A DNA stretch of 64,000 nt from the NCBI GenBank assembly GCA_018806985.1, contig JADANN010000024.1:431265-495264 (forward strand), written 5' to 3'. The position numbers and the translations under genes are program-made. The notes under the pieces were generated by a model. It did not search any database. It saw only the letters and a list, made by a program, of their open reading frames with translations, and was not told the origin of the DNA. Origin of the DNA: Angiostrongylus vasorum. Taxonomy: Eukaryota; Nematoda; Chromadorea; Rhabditida; Metastrongylidae. How positions within the stretch are numbered: position 1 is the stretch's first letter; the number at the start of each line of letters is the position of its first letter. Below, in pieces: positions 11,255 through 22,111 of the stretch.

Positions 11255-13147
11255 TGATGGTTCATAGCTATCTTATAGAAAGGATGACAAGAAAAACCGA
11301 CGCATGGCTCGTATATGTTGTAAAACTGACTACCAAAATGCTAGCAGTACCGTTTTTCTACAACGGGCGAGATTTTTGCTTTTCTGAATCTGTGTTCGTT
11401 TCATTGGAAATACATAATTGCTTTTTTGATTAGCGTTAACCCTCACCAGCTATATAAAGAAACGCTACGTAAGTCGTGGACCGTTTGGAGAATTCTCACA
11501 TTTGACTACGGCGGGAATATTCTGTACGGACTTCAGCAATCCAACCCGAGGTGCCATAGCTTCTTGTGGGTCGTCGATGACGACTGTCGCTAGTCGACTA
11601 GTCGACAATAATTGTCCACCTTGAGGAGTTTGGTTGGTAGAGCTGTGTCGAGTTTGATGGGTCATCAGTGTTGAACATCGTCTTGGAAGTCTCAACTATC
11701 TGATCGGTCTGACAAGCAGCTAAGCTTGCAATTTAAGATTGCGAAAAACTTTCAATGAATTCGGTGCTTACTGTAGACAACTATATTGACGATTATGTTG
11801 CAGATTTGATGTCGGCGATCGATCATTCAGTGAAATTCAAACTTGTTTTTCGTGGATTTATGACTCGTGGATTTTTTCTTGTCTCATCTTAGCACTAAAG
11901 CAGACAAGTGCTCCCTCTCAATTCAACTTATTTTGAAATGAATTCTGGATTCTGACAGTAGAAATGATTTACGAGCGTCCATTTATGATGAATGGCCTGG
12001 CAGTGCTGTTTTCATAGCGGTTTTGTTTCTTTTGTGATAAATCGCGAAAATCTTTTTTCAACAAAGACATTTCGTAAGAACAGTAATGGGTAATGAAGTA
12101 ATGAGTTAATTTTTTCCCTTTATTTCTTATGAACTTTTAATAAACTTACTTATGGACTACTTTTTTGTCTCAAAAGTGTTGGCCGTTGTGCGGATTTGTT
12201 TTAACCCTTCGGACCTAGAAAGTCTATTGCGTACGAAAAATACATGTCCTATCAACACCATAGTTCTTTTTTTTCCTTTTTGTTAAAAAGAAATCTGCAT
12301 GTAAATTAAATTACGGCACGTGAGACCATTTTAGTCCATTGGAAGAAATGTCTTCTCTTCTAGGTTGTGTTCCGTCCGTGTAGTTGGTACCAGCAGTGAA
12401 ATAGCATGATAATCAGTTGGTGATAAGGCTGAAACCGTTACGCTTAAGTTTTTTCCTATCAGAAAACCACGAAGGCCTTTGAAAGCGCTTACATTTATTG
12501 ACTTTGAGTTTGTGAAGTACAAATGGAGTCGATGCATTCACCATCACCTTCAGAAGGAATCGTTGGCTTTTTTCTTAACGACTTAATGTTGACGATTCTC
12601 GTGAGGACTCATTTTTTTCCGATGTGACGAAAGTTCAGAAGTTCTTTCATCTTTAATCTGCAAAGAACAGAACACATGGGAGGAATGGAAAAAAAGGTGG
12701 TTTTAATTAGATGGCTTGGTTGCTATTTATTCGTTTTTATTAAGTAGTGCTATTATCTGACTTTTTTTTTGGATGGATTCATTTCTTGTAGATAGAACGT
12801 AACGTCGAATGTCCTCATTAAGATTCTTCGAAGACGAAACTCATCACGGATCACGTAGAACCAAGTGCTGTAGATGAAATTTGATATATAGATTTACTGT
12901 TAAGTGCTAAAATGGATACCAGATCTTTTTTTCACCTTGAGTGAGTACTGTATCCGATTACTACAAGGCGTGCTATTGTGCGATTACTCATCCTCATCCA
13001 ATGAAGAAGAAACTTTTCTGTACAGAACAGCTACTCCTTATCTGAAAGCTAAAGAAACCTTTGTAGAGACACCTGAGTTTTTTATGTTGGCTTACTCTTC
13101 AAGATTCAAAATTTCATTACGAGGAGACGTTTTGAGCACAGCAAAAT
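11255..13147. other. Unique spacer between convergent RTE copies
   Basis: No family repeat or recognisable coding region. A 14-bp perfect palindrome, GTCGACTAGTCGAC, lies at 11593-11606. Open frames at 11465-11695 and 12904-13161 lack known motifs. Confidence 0.45.
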
Positions 13148-13431
13148 CACCTGTCACCTGAAACACCTGTAGTCCCGTTGATCGTCGGGTGACTCGAGCG
13201 GGCGCCAGTAAATCTTCCATTTTTCCCTGTCGCGTGCAAGAGTAGCCCAGTGGGTTCTGCTCGCTCTAGCGGCTCATCGATCATCATATCTTTCTTCAAG
13301 GCTTTTTGTGAAGAACTCTGACCATCGGGTCAGTGCTCTTCCTGCAGAACGTTTGACATCCCGAGGAATCCAGTCACTAACGGCTCTTGTCCATCGGTTG
13401 TCATTCATACGCATTACGTGTCCGGCCCACC

Positions 13432-14023
13432 TTATCTTCGGTTGTTTGGCGTACAGAACGGCATGTTTGATTTTTTGATCGTCGACGCAGATCGGAGCTT
13501 CGGATCCCTTCCCTTACTTATGTGTGTGGAATGGGATACTCCTAGCATCGCCCTTTCGACTGCGCGTTCGATAACGCTAAGTGACCTTTCATCCTGCTTA
13601 CGCAGCGACCAAGTTTCTGACGCATACGTTAGGACAGGAAGTACCGTTGAGTCGAAAAGGTGGGGACGGAGTCGGGTGTTCCTTGTTCTCTTCACTACAT
13701 CCTCGATGCTCTTGAAAGCACCCCAAGCCGCTCGTTTCCTTTTGCTCAGCTCTGGAACTAAGTCGTTCATCATATTGATTTCCCAACCTAGATAGACATA
13801 ACTGGAGCATTCGGTGATATTTCGAGCGTGAATGGGGCATAGATACCACTCCGTTCCTCATTAACATCGTTTCTGTGAGATTTAATCGAAGACCAATCTT
13901 TCCACAGGCTTTATCAAAGTCGGTAAGCATACGATCCGCTTGGCTAATGTTTGGTGTTATAAGGACGATGTCATCAGCAAAGCGAAGATGGTGTAACTGC
14001 CGACCATCGATTTTCACTACCAT
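13432..14023 (-). pseudogene. RTE reverse transcriptase C-terminal half (minus copy)
   Basis: Two overlapping frames (14023-13598 and 13773-13432) carry the FADDIVLIT catalytic motif C near 13970-13981, the GLRLNLTET segment, RKRAAWGAFKSIEDVV, and then VLPVLTYASETWSLRKQDER and ERAVERAMLGVSHST. The last stretch shows the frame that the plus copy has lost. A frameshift between the two frames (near 13790-13850) breaks the protein. RT motifs A and B fall in 14030-14470 without an open frame. Confidence 0.88.
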
Positions 14024-14530
14024 TCCAGTGTTCGCATGACGTTCTGGAGGGTGGCGGTAAATAATTTTGGCGAGATGGTATCGCCTTTCCTAACTCCTCT
14101 TTTGACGTCGATGTTAATATCGTTGTAGAATGGTGATATCTCGGTTGTGAAATTTTTTGTACAGCTCACGAAGAATCTTTATGTGCTGAGTAGGGACTTC
14201 TTGACTGTCAAGGGCTTCCAAGACTGCTTCTCGACTGAACCAAATTCCTTTTGTAAATCGCTGGATGTGTGACAGAGCGGTCTTTTGTACTTTCGCAATA
14301 CTTCAGTGAGCCTTGTTACCGTGTGGATGTGGTCCATCGTACTAAATCCTTTTCGAAACCCTGCTTGCTCACATGGCTTCCTTTCTTCCAGTGTTCTGCC
14401 AATCCTTTTTAGGATGACTCAAGTGAAAAGTCTGTAGACGACAGACAGCAAGTTGCCGATATCGTGGAGGTCACCGTTCTTGAACAATAACACGGTCCTG
14501 CTGGTCTTCCACTGAGTAGGGACCTTGCAT
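14024..14530 (-). pseudogene. RTE RT motifs A-B region, degenerate
   Basis: Nucleotide homology to 9060-9530 of the plus copy is clear throughout, but no long frame survives. The motif A region near 14240-14262 differs from the plus copy by an indel and by a substitution in the KAFD-equivalent codons, so the catalytic centre is damaged. Confidence 0.75.
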
Positions 14531-15033
14531 TCAGACAGATAACGGAAGGTTCTTCAGGTGATCTGATCTTATCCTCTCCGGACCTGGTGCTGTTCGATTT
14601 TTCACCGACGAAATTGCATGTCGGAATTCGGAAGGGAGAACCGGTGGTACAACATATCCATCCTCCTTTATTTCATATGACGGGAGGTGGACGTGGCTAT
14701 CGAAGAGATCTAAGTAGTATTCGTGAATGATTTTCTCCATTCCTTTCTGGACGCTGTAACTGTTCCGCCTGGGCGCCGCAGTGCAGTCATCTTGGTTTTG
14801 TAATTCGCGAAGCTTCGGTGGGCTTTGCGAATGCTTTTCCCAGTCTCTGCAGCTTCGACCATTACTGTTGCTCTTCGCTCTTTAAGATCTTTTATCACCT
14901 GTCTGCATTGTTTTGCATGTTCGGACGTTAGTTCGCGGTTGCCTGGAGCTCGTGCGGTTCCATGCTGGCGTATCAGCTCCATTGTTTCTGGAGATAGACG
15001 TCTCTTGGTGACTTTCGAACTCTCAGCTCTCAT
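14531..15033 (-). pseudogene. RTE linker between endonuclease and RT (minus copy)
   Basis: An open frame at 15033-14710 encodes a basic, helical-looking segment beginning MRAESSKVTKRR, with VIKDLKERRATVMVEAAE in the middle and an NYKTKMTALRRPGG end. A second frame at 14740-14531 continues with YVVPPVLPSEFRHAIS. It sits between the endonuclease and polymerase of the minus RTE and is better preserved than the plus equivalent. Confidence 0.78.
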
Positions 15034-15454
15034 AGCGCTAACGTAAAGATCGTATTCCTCGTCGGTGTCATCAACAACAACATCTTCCCAACAGCCTACT
15101 AATGAATTGAATAAGTTCCAGTTTGTGGTGGTTCTGGGACTTCGTTTCTTTGAATTCAGCAGCTTTTTTCTCCTTTATGCGAGAAATGGAATCTTGCACG
15201 AAGGAGACGGTGGTCTGAACCCGTGTAGAATTTTTGGGACAACAGCGACATCGGTTAGCTAAAACCTTCTATTTACTATGATATGGTGTATTTCGTTATG
15301 GTACTCTGCAGTGGGAGACCCCCACGTCCAGCGTTGAGGGTGGGGCTTCTGGAATTGCGAGTTACCATGGATGGTCTTGGTTGTCATGACAAACTCAGAT
15401 AGCCGCTAACCCTGTTCGTTCCATTCTAATCCATAGGTCCCAATGTGACCTTCT

Positions 15455-15930
15455 TCAGACGTTCTCCTTGGTCCAATCTTGGCATTGAAATCTCCAGTAA
15501 TGACCTTGAAGAACATAGTTTGATGTTGGCGCGTAAACGACGAAGATTGTCAAAGCCGCTATTGATCCACATCTTTTTAATCGTAAACGTCCGACTCGGG
15601 TTTTAAGCTGTTCGAATGAATCGATGTTCATGGACAAACTCGTGTTTAAGAGAACGCGACGCCGCCGACTCCTCTACTGTCGCATGTTCCGAAGAACAGT
15701 TCTTCTCCGGTCTCATAGACGGCGTTGAATGGGTGGCGTTGTCTCGTCTCGGCCACCCCGATTACGTCGTACCTTATCCTTCTTGCTTTCATGAGCAAGT
15801 CTTCTATCGAGGACTCGGATGCAGGCGTACGTGCAGTGTAGGTACAGATCGTTACCATAGTTCTTTGAAATCCAGGCAGCTTCCATTGGCCGTGAGATTT
15901 TAGCAGCCTCTCTGTACTCGTCCTGCCCAA
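15455..15930 (-). pseudogene. RTE AP endonuclease domain (minus copy)
   Basis: The frame at 15930-15646 retains the N-terminal part of the domain: a CTYTARTP block (normally with an Asn active-site residue at this position in the family), then VIGVAETRQRHPF with the metal-binding glutamate and RGVGGVAF. The frame at 15637-15455 carries VYAPTSNYV, interrupted just before the GDFN motif. A deletion or frameshift near 15520 separates them. This copy shows the domain start that is damaged in the plus element. Confidence 0.85.
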
Positions 15931-16005
15931 CGTTGCGAAATTGGGGGGCCCTTTCGGGGTCAGGGGAATGAGGCCCGTTATTTTTTTTTACAGTGTTTAG
16001 CATTT

Positions 16006-16512
16006 ATTGATGCTGAGATATTTGCGAAACTCCGGACCGCAGGTGTCTGCGGTGGGGATCGAACGCGCTATTGTCCTTTCCGAGGAGTGGCGCGCTCACC
16101 ACCACACCATGCGGGTTCTTCGTTTCGCCTGTCTCTCAGCTGGTTCTATTGATCTTTTGCTATCAGCAATCACCCGTCAGCGAGATTGATCTGGGGGGCT
16201 CAAATCGGCAACGAAACCAGTGAAGCTAAGGCTGCCGTTATAATCACAATTTTGACTTATTATTTAGTGCCTACTCTTTTTAGCGGCAGGGTATATATTG
16301 CGAAATATAACTTTAGTGAAGGCGAAACGAACGACCCACATGGTGCGGTGGTGAGCGCGCTACTCCCTTGAAAGGATAATAGCGCGTTCGTTCCCCACTG
16401 TAGACACCTGCGGTGCGGAGTTTTGCAAATATCTCAGCATCATTAAAGTTATATTTCGCAATATATACCCTGCCGCTAAAAAAGAGTAGGCAGTAAATAA
16501 TAAGTCAAAATT
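16006..16512. repeat. Family F foldback element inserted in RTE leader
   Basis: A block of about 507 bp interrupts the minus RTE exactly where the uninterrupted plus copy reads straight through. It is flanked by GTGTTTAGCATTT (15993-16005) and GTGTTTAGAATTT (16513-16525), a 13-bp direct repeat with one mismatch that also occurs once, near-identically, in the plus RTE. Internally it has the same architecture as 5088-5617: inverted tRNA-like arms and an inverted pair of about 73 bp at 16244-16316 / 16443-16515, with a few differences. It inserted after the RTE did. Confidence 0.85.
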
Positions 16513-16950
16513 GTGTTTAGAATTTTTGATTCCCACGTATAGCTTGCTGGGCTCTGAACATGGGGGGTTGGCTATACTCACGGGTAGCTTGCCAGGCTCT
16601 CCCAGAGTGGACATGGAGCTTATTTGTTGGAGGCAACTCCTAACCGCCTTCCATATACTTCCCTGTCACTTGATTGCAGGCTTTTGGCCGAATTGACTTG
16701 TAGAATACAATCCGCATGAGCGAGAACGCACCCACACACGCATGCATGAATACGCCCTGTAAATGCAGAAAGTATGCGCCAAATCGGCGCAGCAGCAACA
16801 GGGAATCCATCCCCTGGATCCACCTGCGTCTCACGGAACCAAAAGTCGCTTTTGGTCCGCGATTAACCCCCCCTATGCGCCACCTGGGGACTCGCCACGT
16901 AGCTTCGCGACTAACCGGCTCGAGATCCCTCATTTGAGGGAGATCCGTGG

Positions 16951-18003
16951 TTGAGCGCAGCAAAATAGTCCAAAAAATATCCGAAGAATCTTTCACTTTA
17001 ATACTACAAATCATCTGTTTGCTTCATCCATAAATTCATCCATAAATTAGAGCTGTTAACTGAGCTGCAGTAGTATTTAGTTGATAATGAAAGCTATAAG
17101 AAGCAAAACATTGTTATAAGGCGAAATAAGGACGAAGAATGAGATATGGTGGACGTAAGATTGCTCGTCTTAGTCCACCTATCGCTGTCAGCTCACTATG
17201 ATGCCATGAGAGTGGTCTTAGGCCTTGGTCAATGAAATGTACAGATTTTTCTTCATTTTCTAGACGGGATCGGATTGTGGAATTTGCTTCTACCCCGAGC
17301 CTGACGCCCAACTAGCAGCCGGAACACACAACTAAGCAAACTTTATACGGATTGTTAAAACTTTTAACTGTGATTTTTTATGGCGACGACATGACGAATT
17401 CTGAGCATTCTAGAAAGAATTCCATTTAATGAATAGTTCAAGTATCCGAAGCAAATTTTTACGAGCCGTCTTCACATGCTGTGCGGTTTCTCACGATTCC
17501 ATTATTGGATTCGTTGCTTTGTGATCATCGCTCCCGAAAGTGATTAGATTTCTTGTGTCGGCTCAATTGCTGCATGAAGTTTTATTCTGTTCCACAAAGG
17601 TCGTTAAATACCTATCTAGGTCATTCTTCTTGGAATCTTAAGACAGTTCTGTTGAAGCGTTCCCATTTCAGCACCACCAGCATCTCTAGGCAACCTTTGT
17701 GAGTCATATGGAGCCGTTCCTAAATAATTCGTGCCCAAATTTGGCGACACTGGTTGGCTGGGACCTTTGAAGGAATTTGGATTGTTCGTCGTCAAATATA
17801 ATGCCTACATAGTACAACAGTGATAATCGTAATAATAATAGTGATAATAATCACCTATATAGCCTGTTATCTTGTTAATCACCGAGCAACTCGAATGGGC
17901 ACTTCTGAAATTTCCATTCGTTCCTGTCGTATGCCAGAGGTAATAGGTGCTTCCATCGCTTGAAGGACATGGATTATTTTTGCTATTTTGATACTTTCTT
18001 GAT
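16951..18003. other. No recognisable feature
   Basis: AT-rich DNA 5' of the minus RTE. The only structure is a run of ATA/TAG-type trinucleotides near 17825-17860. No coding region or family repeat is supported. Confidence 0.5.
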
Positions 18004-18390
18004 ACTTGAACGGCCCGTCATCACTAGTTGTGCGGGCCCCAGCATAATCACCATTTTTCGGAGATTTGCTGGTTAAGCCATTGTGGTTCCGTGGAATCCC
18101 GAGGACAGCCTGGCCAAAGTCTGCCCCTGGTCGTCACCACGACAGGCAGCCGCTGCATTTGTGGATCATAGGGAGATTTACCACCATACGACTTTGATAC
18201 CAAGACGGTGGTGCATCCTGGTATAGGTTATTGGTTTACTCTTAGCCAGGCTTTCTGATGGAAACGCCGGGCTGCTTCTCAGTTTGGGAGACCCTGCCTG
18301 GGGGGACGAATCCCCCCCCCCGCTGTACATCGCAGTCCAGCACCCAGGAACACCTCCCAGCCACGGTGAGGCGGTAAACCGTTGGGAGGA
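18004..18390 (-). repeat. Family C interspersed repeat, full-length-like
   Basis: In reverse orientation it carries all family C blocks: GTTCCTGGGTGCTGGACTGC, AAGCCTGGCTAAGAGTAAAC, the hairpin with TCCTGGTATAGGT facing TACCAAGACGG, GATCCACAAATGC, and the CTGGGGCCCGCACAACTAG end. Positions 18307-18322 hold a run of C that may vary in length. No coding frame is conserved. Confidence 0.78.
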
Positions 18391-18455
18391 TTTTTGCTAT
18401 TTTAGTAAAGAAATTTATCCAAAAGTAGTTATCCAGGTTCTTACATAGAAAATTT

Positions 18456-18515
18456 CTTCATCTTTAGGCACCTCCTAGGCAAGATAAGGCGGTAAAACAT
18501 TGGGGGTGAGCGAGA
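18456..18515 (-). repeat. Family C end fragment
   Basis: CACCTCCTAGGCAAGATAAG and GGCGGTAAAACATTGGGG repeat the terminal block of the adjacent family C copy (18345-18390). This suggests a short duplication or a second truncated copy. Confidence 0.5.
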
Positions 18516-18589
18516 GGGTTAACCCTGAGGTAATAGTTACAGTAGTACCAAAGTTCGAAAGGCAAACATTTGACGGTGATCATTTCTTG

Positions 18590-18800
18590 GAGGGTGCATT
18601 ATGCATTCGGTTCTGTTTGTAGCACCGATTTTTTGCATATTTAGCATATGAAGTGGCGAGCGGCGGCCTGACGATTTGACAAGTCAGTGTTTTTTTTCTT
18701 TCCAGACAATTTTCGAACCAATTTGCTGATCCTTAAGAGATAAGAGACTTGGTTACGCCTAAGGAAGTGGTCCAACCAACGACCACATGTACATCGGAAG
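18590..18800 (-). repeat. Family A SINE, degenerate copy
   Basis: On the minus strand it retains the core (complement of GAACCAATTTGCTGATCC at about 18714) and part of the tail (GCATATTTAGCATATGAAG). Long substitutions and a T run interrupt it. The assignment rests on block order relative to the good copy at 18908-19187. Confidence 0.45.
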
Positions 18801-18805
18801 GCAAC

Positions 18806-18840
18806 CATTATTACTATTATTATTACTGTTATTATTGTTT
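18806..18840. repeat. ATT/TTA microsatellite
   Basis: An imperfect ATT trinucleotide run with C and G interruptions. Confidence 0.7.
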
Positions 18841-18907
18841 TCATATACTATGTGTATTGCATTGTCATTTATTGTATATATTATATGCTATATCATACGC
18901 ATTATAA

Positions 18908-19187
18908 AAAAAAGGATAAAGCTCTCGGCGTTGATCAATCGCTTAGAGATGCGCCATGCATTCGACTTCACTAAGCATCGTTAGAGGTGATTGAATGCAT
19001 ATCTGGTCTTTACAATGAGTCGCGGTGGCCTACCGATGTATCGAGCCAGTGCTGCTATCCTTTCACACAAGTCTGGTACCAATTTGCTGACCCCGGAGGG
19101 ATGGAAGGTTTGGTGGGCCATGGGTGCGAGGATCGATTCCTCGTGTGTGTTGCAAGGCGCCTCCGACCATTGCGCCACATGCATCCA
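18908..19187 (-). repeat. Family A tRNA-derived SINE with probable TSD
   Basis: A well-preserved copy. Complemented, the head reads ATGTGGCGCAATGGTCGGAG with B-box-like ATCGATCC downstream. The core is the complement of TACCAATTTGCTGACCCCGG (19077-19096), and the tail has GATGCGCCATGCATTCGACT and AGGATAAAGCTCTCGGCG. The flanks ATACGCATTATAA (18895-18907) and ATATGCAATATAA (19188-19200) match at 11 of 13 positions, a probable target-site duplication. Confidence 0.85.
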
Positions 19188-19255
19188 ATATGCAATATAA
19201 TGTATTATATGTACTATATTTAGTACATTATATTGACATCGATATTATATCCCTC

Positions 19256-19335
19256 TGAAGGAGGCGAAGGCGCCGAAACGTTAGCCGAATAAAAAATTTT
19301 TTGTCCCAATATCGTGTCAGCTCAATCATATAGGG
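19256..19335 (+). repeat. Family D terminal fragment
   Basis: CTGAAGGAGGCGAAGGCGCC followed by GAAACGTTAGCCGAATAAA and GTGTCAGCTCAA matches the right terminal inverted repeat of the family D element at 33846-33931. The left half is absent. Confidence 0.65.
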
Positions 19336-19481
19336 AACTATTATTATATAGAATATATCGCATATTGAACCTATTTAGGATGAAGCCGCTGATTTCTGCT
19401 CCATAGATCATTCCTGTTGACGGCTGATTGCTGGTGACACCGTTAGGGTCAAAAAATTGTTAAAGGAAGACGAAGCAAGGA

Positions 19482-19830
19482 CATCGGCGGTCCAGTGGGT
19501 AATGCGTGAGCCCCGGGAAGGATAATCTCGTATTCGAATCTTGCCTGAGGTCGAAGTTTTGCAAATATCTCGGCATCATTGTGATTGCATTTTACATAAT
19601 ACCCTCCCATGAAAAAATAATGGGGAATAAATAAACAGCATTGCGATTATTGAAGGCGAAAAGAAGGACGTGCATGGTGTGGTGGTGAACACGTTAGCCC
19701 CCGCAATTGGTAATAGCGTGTTCGGTCCGCACCGCAGACACCTGCTGTCTGGAGTTTTGCAAATATCTCAGCATAATTGTGGCTACATTGCGATTATTAT
19801 TATTGTCGATATTAAAGGCGTTAATGAACA
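19482..19830 (+). repeat. Family F tRNA-like units, head-to-tail dimer
   Basis: Two units lie in tandem, about 19482-19647 and 19648-19830. Unit 1 has an A-box-like GGCGGTCCAGTGGGTAATGC and a B box TATTCGAATC at 19531-19540. Unit 2 has TGGTGTGGTGGTGAACACG and GTGTTCGGTCC. Each is followed by the common 3' block GTTTTGCAAATATCTC and, in unit 1, an ATACCCTCCCATGAAAAAAT tail. Elsewhere this family forms inverted dimers; here both units point the same way. Confidence 0.7.
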
Positions 19831-20697
19831 TCTTGGCCGTCATGATTCGGTGCGGTACTCCAGTATATCACGAAAGGTGGAGCGCTACAACAGCAGTTCC
19901 CAGTCTGAGAGATCAATGGCGAAATGGGAATTATTCTTCTTTTCGAAGTAGTTGATAAGTTGATGAGAAATAGCGATCGGTTATTCTATAGATTATATTG
20001 AAAAAGAAAAAGAAACTGGAAATTAGAAATACCGGAGTAGTTAGCAGTCTTACGGCTCTAACCAAGTAGCTTTTATCGGCTCTAACGAAGTAGTTTTTAT
20101 AATCGAAGAGAAGCAATCTACCTAATCTCTTTTTTTCTCTGTTTGTGATCCCCACATTGAATATCTTTTTCTTGCGCTTTCATCGTTTTTTCTCGATTTT
20201 TTTGTTCTTATTTAGATTCCCCAATGTTCATGTCGGCATTTTTTTTCTTTTTTTTCACTTCTCTTCTACCAGTATTCCTCTGCCTCTCGCTGTCTCTCTT
20301 GTCTGCGTCAAGCGCCTACTTGAACAGCCATATATCTTTTGGTGTCCAGAAGTCATTCATCTTGTTCCTACCATATATCGCTTTCCTTTGTCTTCGTCCT
20401 CTTCTTTCTTTATAGTGTTTGACTTTGTAAAAAAGAAAGTTGAAGTATATTAAGTTAGAAGTGATGTTTATCCTTCAATAAAATTAAAAAATAGTGGTTA
20501 GTCGTAAAAAATATGTATACATCTAGAATTAATTTGCTCTTCCGAAGAGATAAATAATCTAAATTATTTACATGGTTTTATTAAAAGACTAGAAAAACGA
20601 GGAGACTTCCAAAAAAAATAACTCTCACATTCGCAATCGATTGTAATTGATAAATGCACTACCACGTTTAATACCGTATACCTACGTAATCCCAAGA
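19831..20697. other. No gene recognised; pyrimidine-rich tract
   Basis: Positions 20130-20430 are pyrimidine-rich, giving Phe/Ser/Leu-rich spurious frames. The rest is AT-rich and unique. Confidence 0.5.
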
Positions 20698-21063
20698 GTT
20701 TGCTCTCTTATAGTGGTTGAGAGGTGTTCCTGGGTGTCGGGCTGCGACGTACAGCTAGGGGATTTATCACCCAGCGGAGTATCCTAACCTGAGAAGGAGT
20801 CCGCCGTTTCCATCAGGCTGCCCAGGTAAGAGTAAACCAATACCAGGATCCACCACCGTCCTGGTATCAACTAGTCGCAAGGTGGCAAATCTCCCTCTGA
20901 TCCACAAGGACGGCGACTGCGTGTGGTGGTGAAGGGGCAGACATTGACCAGGCTGACTTCGGGATTCCAGGAAACCACAATGGCTAAACCAGCAATATTC
21001 CGAAAAAAAATAGAAATTATGCTGGGACCCGCACAACCAGTGAAGACGAGCCATCCAAGTATC
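20698..21063 (+). repeat. Family C interspersed repeat, full-length-like
   Basis: The best family C reference in the window. It contains GGTGTTCCTGGGTGTCGGGC, AAGAGTAAACCAATACC, the hairpin TACCAGGATCC...CCTGGTATCAAC (about 20841-20873), CTGATCCACAAGG, TTCCAGGAAACCACAATGGC and the CCGCACAACCAGTGAAGACG end. Copy-to-copy agreement makes this a true interspersed family. Its class is not known to me. Confidence 0.8.
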
Positions 21064-21324
21064 CACGTATGTGATCACGATAAAATGAGATTGCGTGGAG
21101 AACTACACATTCGCTTCTATTCTTGCCTAGGTGATTATTTTTTTGTGTGACCTTATCTGACGGCTTAACACACTGTGAATTTTGTTTGAAGTAGATGGTT
21201 TTCTTTCCTTTCCTATCTTTACGTCGTCTTGTCAACGTAGTAATTATATTTAATGAAATACTCAATTATGTGGTCACGTGTTTATTTTTTTCTTATCCAT
21301 TCATTCACGCACCGCCCTCACATA

Positions 21325-21485
21325 TGGAGCGGACTCATCACTTCTTTCATACGGTTCGTTCCCTCGTATTCGACATAGATGATGGTATTCGGATTTGTGT
21401 CTTGGTTCGTCTACCAGTTGAGGACTTTGACTTCTTTGTGAATGCCGATGAATGTTGGACAAGTTACCTCTTAGTGAAATTCTAC
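21325..21485 (-). repeat. Family B SINE, diverged partial copy
   Basis: This matches, in order, the family B tail in reverse: CTTCTTTCATACGGTTCGTT, TCTACCAGTTGAGGACTTTG, then GAATGCCGATGAATGTTGG. Identity is low but block spacing agrees with 30165-30330 and 37960-38130. The head is not seen. Confidence 0.45.
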
Positions 21486-22111
21486 GACAGAGTGATTTGT
21501 ATTCCGAGGACTTCACCACAGAGCCATTCTGTGAGCTTTGTGGATTGGAGGTAGCTTCTCCCAAACATGTCCATTAGGAATTTTTCTGCCGTAGAGTAAT
21601 AGATGGAGTCTCACCTGATGATGGAGAAGATGGAGAAGTCTGCACCTTTTATAGATGGCGATCATTTTTTTTGTTGAAATGCAGAATTGACTGGAAGTGA
21701 AAACGCTTGTTTCTTTGTTTGCTTTATGGAGACGTTTTTCACTAGAAATGAATCTAACTCTAGGTAAATTTAAGTCATTGTGGAGTTCATGTTTGACACA
21801 AATCATGTGGAGCCCAGTTTTTAGACAAGCACACTTCAACTTTCAGTGAAGTTTGTTAATGAGGACGTAACAATTGGAATCTACAGTTTTCTTTTCCACC
21901 AGGATACAACCATACTTATTCGACCGAACTGAAAATTTGCCCTTGCCTTGAAATTTTTGCAATTTGAAAATCCCATCGCTGGCTGACGAGAGAGTTGGAT
22001 GCAGATCAAAAGTGATCTTGCCGTGGGATTCGAACTTCTGACGTCCTGTTTTTGCTGTACCGGGTTGACTTATAGTCAGCCTACAGTTGGACATCTTATA
22101 ATCGAACAGCA
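21486..22111. other. No recognisable feature
   Basis: Unique AT-rich DNA. Frames on the minus strand at 21513-21839 and 21843-22112 have no recognised motifs. Confidence 0.45.

Larger units (their letters stand above)
13148..16950 (-). mobile_element. RTE-type non-LTR retrotransposon, decayed, with nested insertion
   Basis: This is the second near-full-length RTE, convergent with the plus copy. The 3' end is at the left, where CACCTGTCACCTG is the complement of the same short-repeat tail. The 5' end is near 16950, at the same element position as in the plus copy, which suggests both reach the true 5' end. A 507-bp family F element interrupts its 5' leader (16006-16512) and is flanked by a 13-bp duplication. 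Without it the length is about 3.3 kb. Coding remnants lie at 13432-14023 (RT), 14531-15033 (linker) and 15455-15930 (endonuclease). Multiple stops and frameshifts make it inactive. Confidence 0.93.

Noticed and set aside
16640..17014. 124-codon minus-strand frame at the 5' end of the minus RTE
   Set aside because: It lies in the RTE 5' leader. The equivalent region of the plus copy (7013-7343) is not open in the corresponding frame over the same length, and no motif is recognised. Probably untranslated leader.
21195..21554. 119-codon plus-strand frame
   Set aside because: It overlaps a diverged family B copy, starts without ATG and is hydrophobic because of T-rich sequence.
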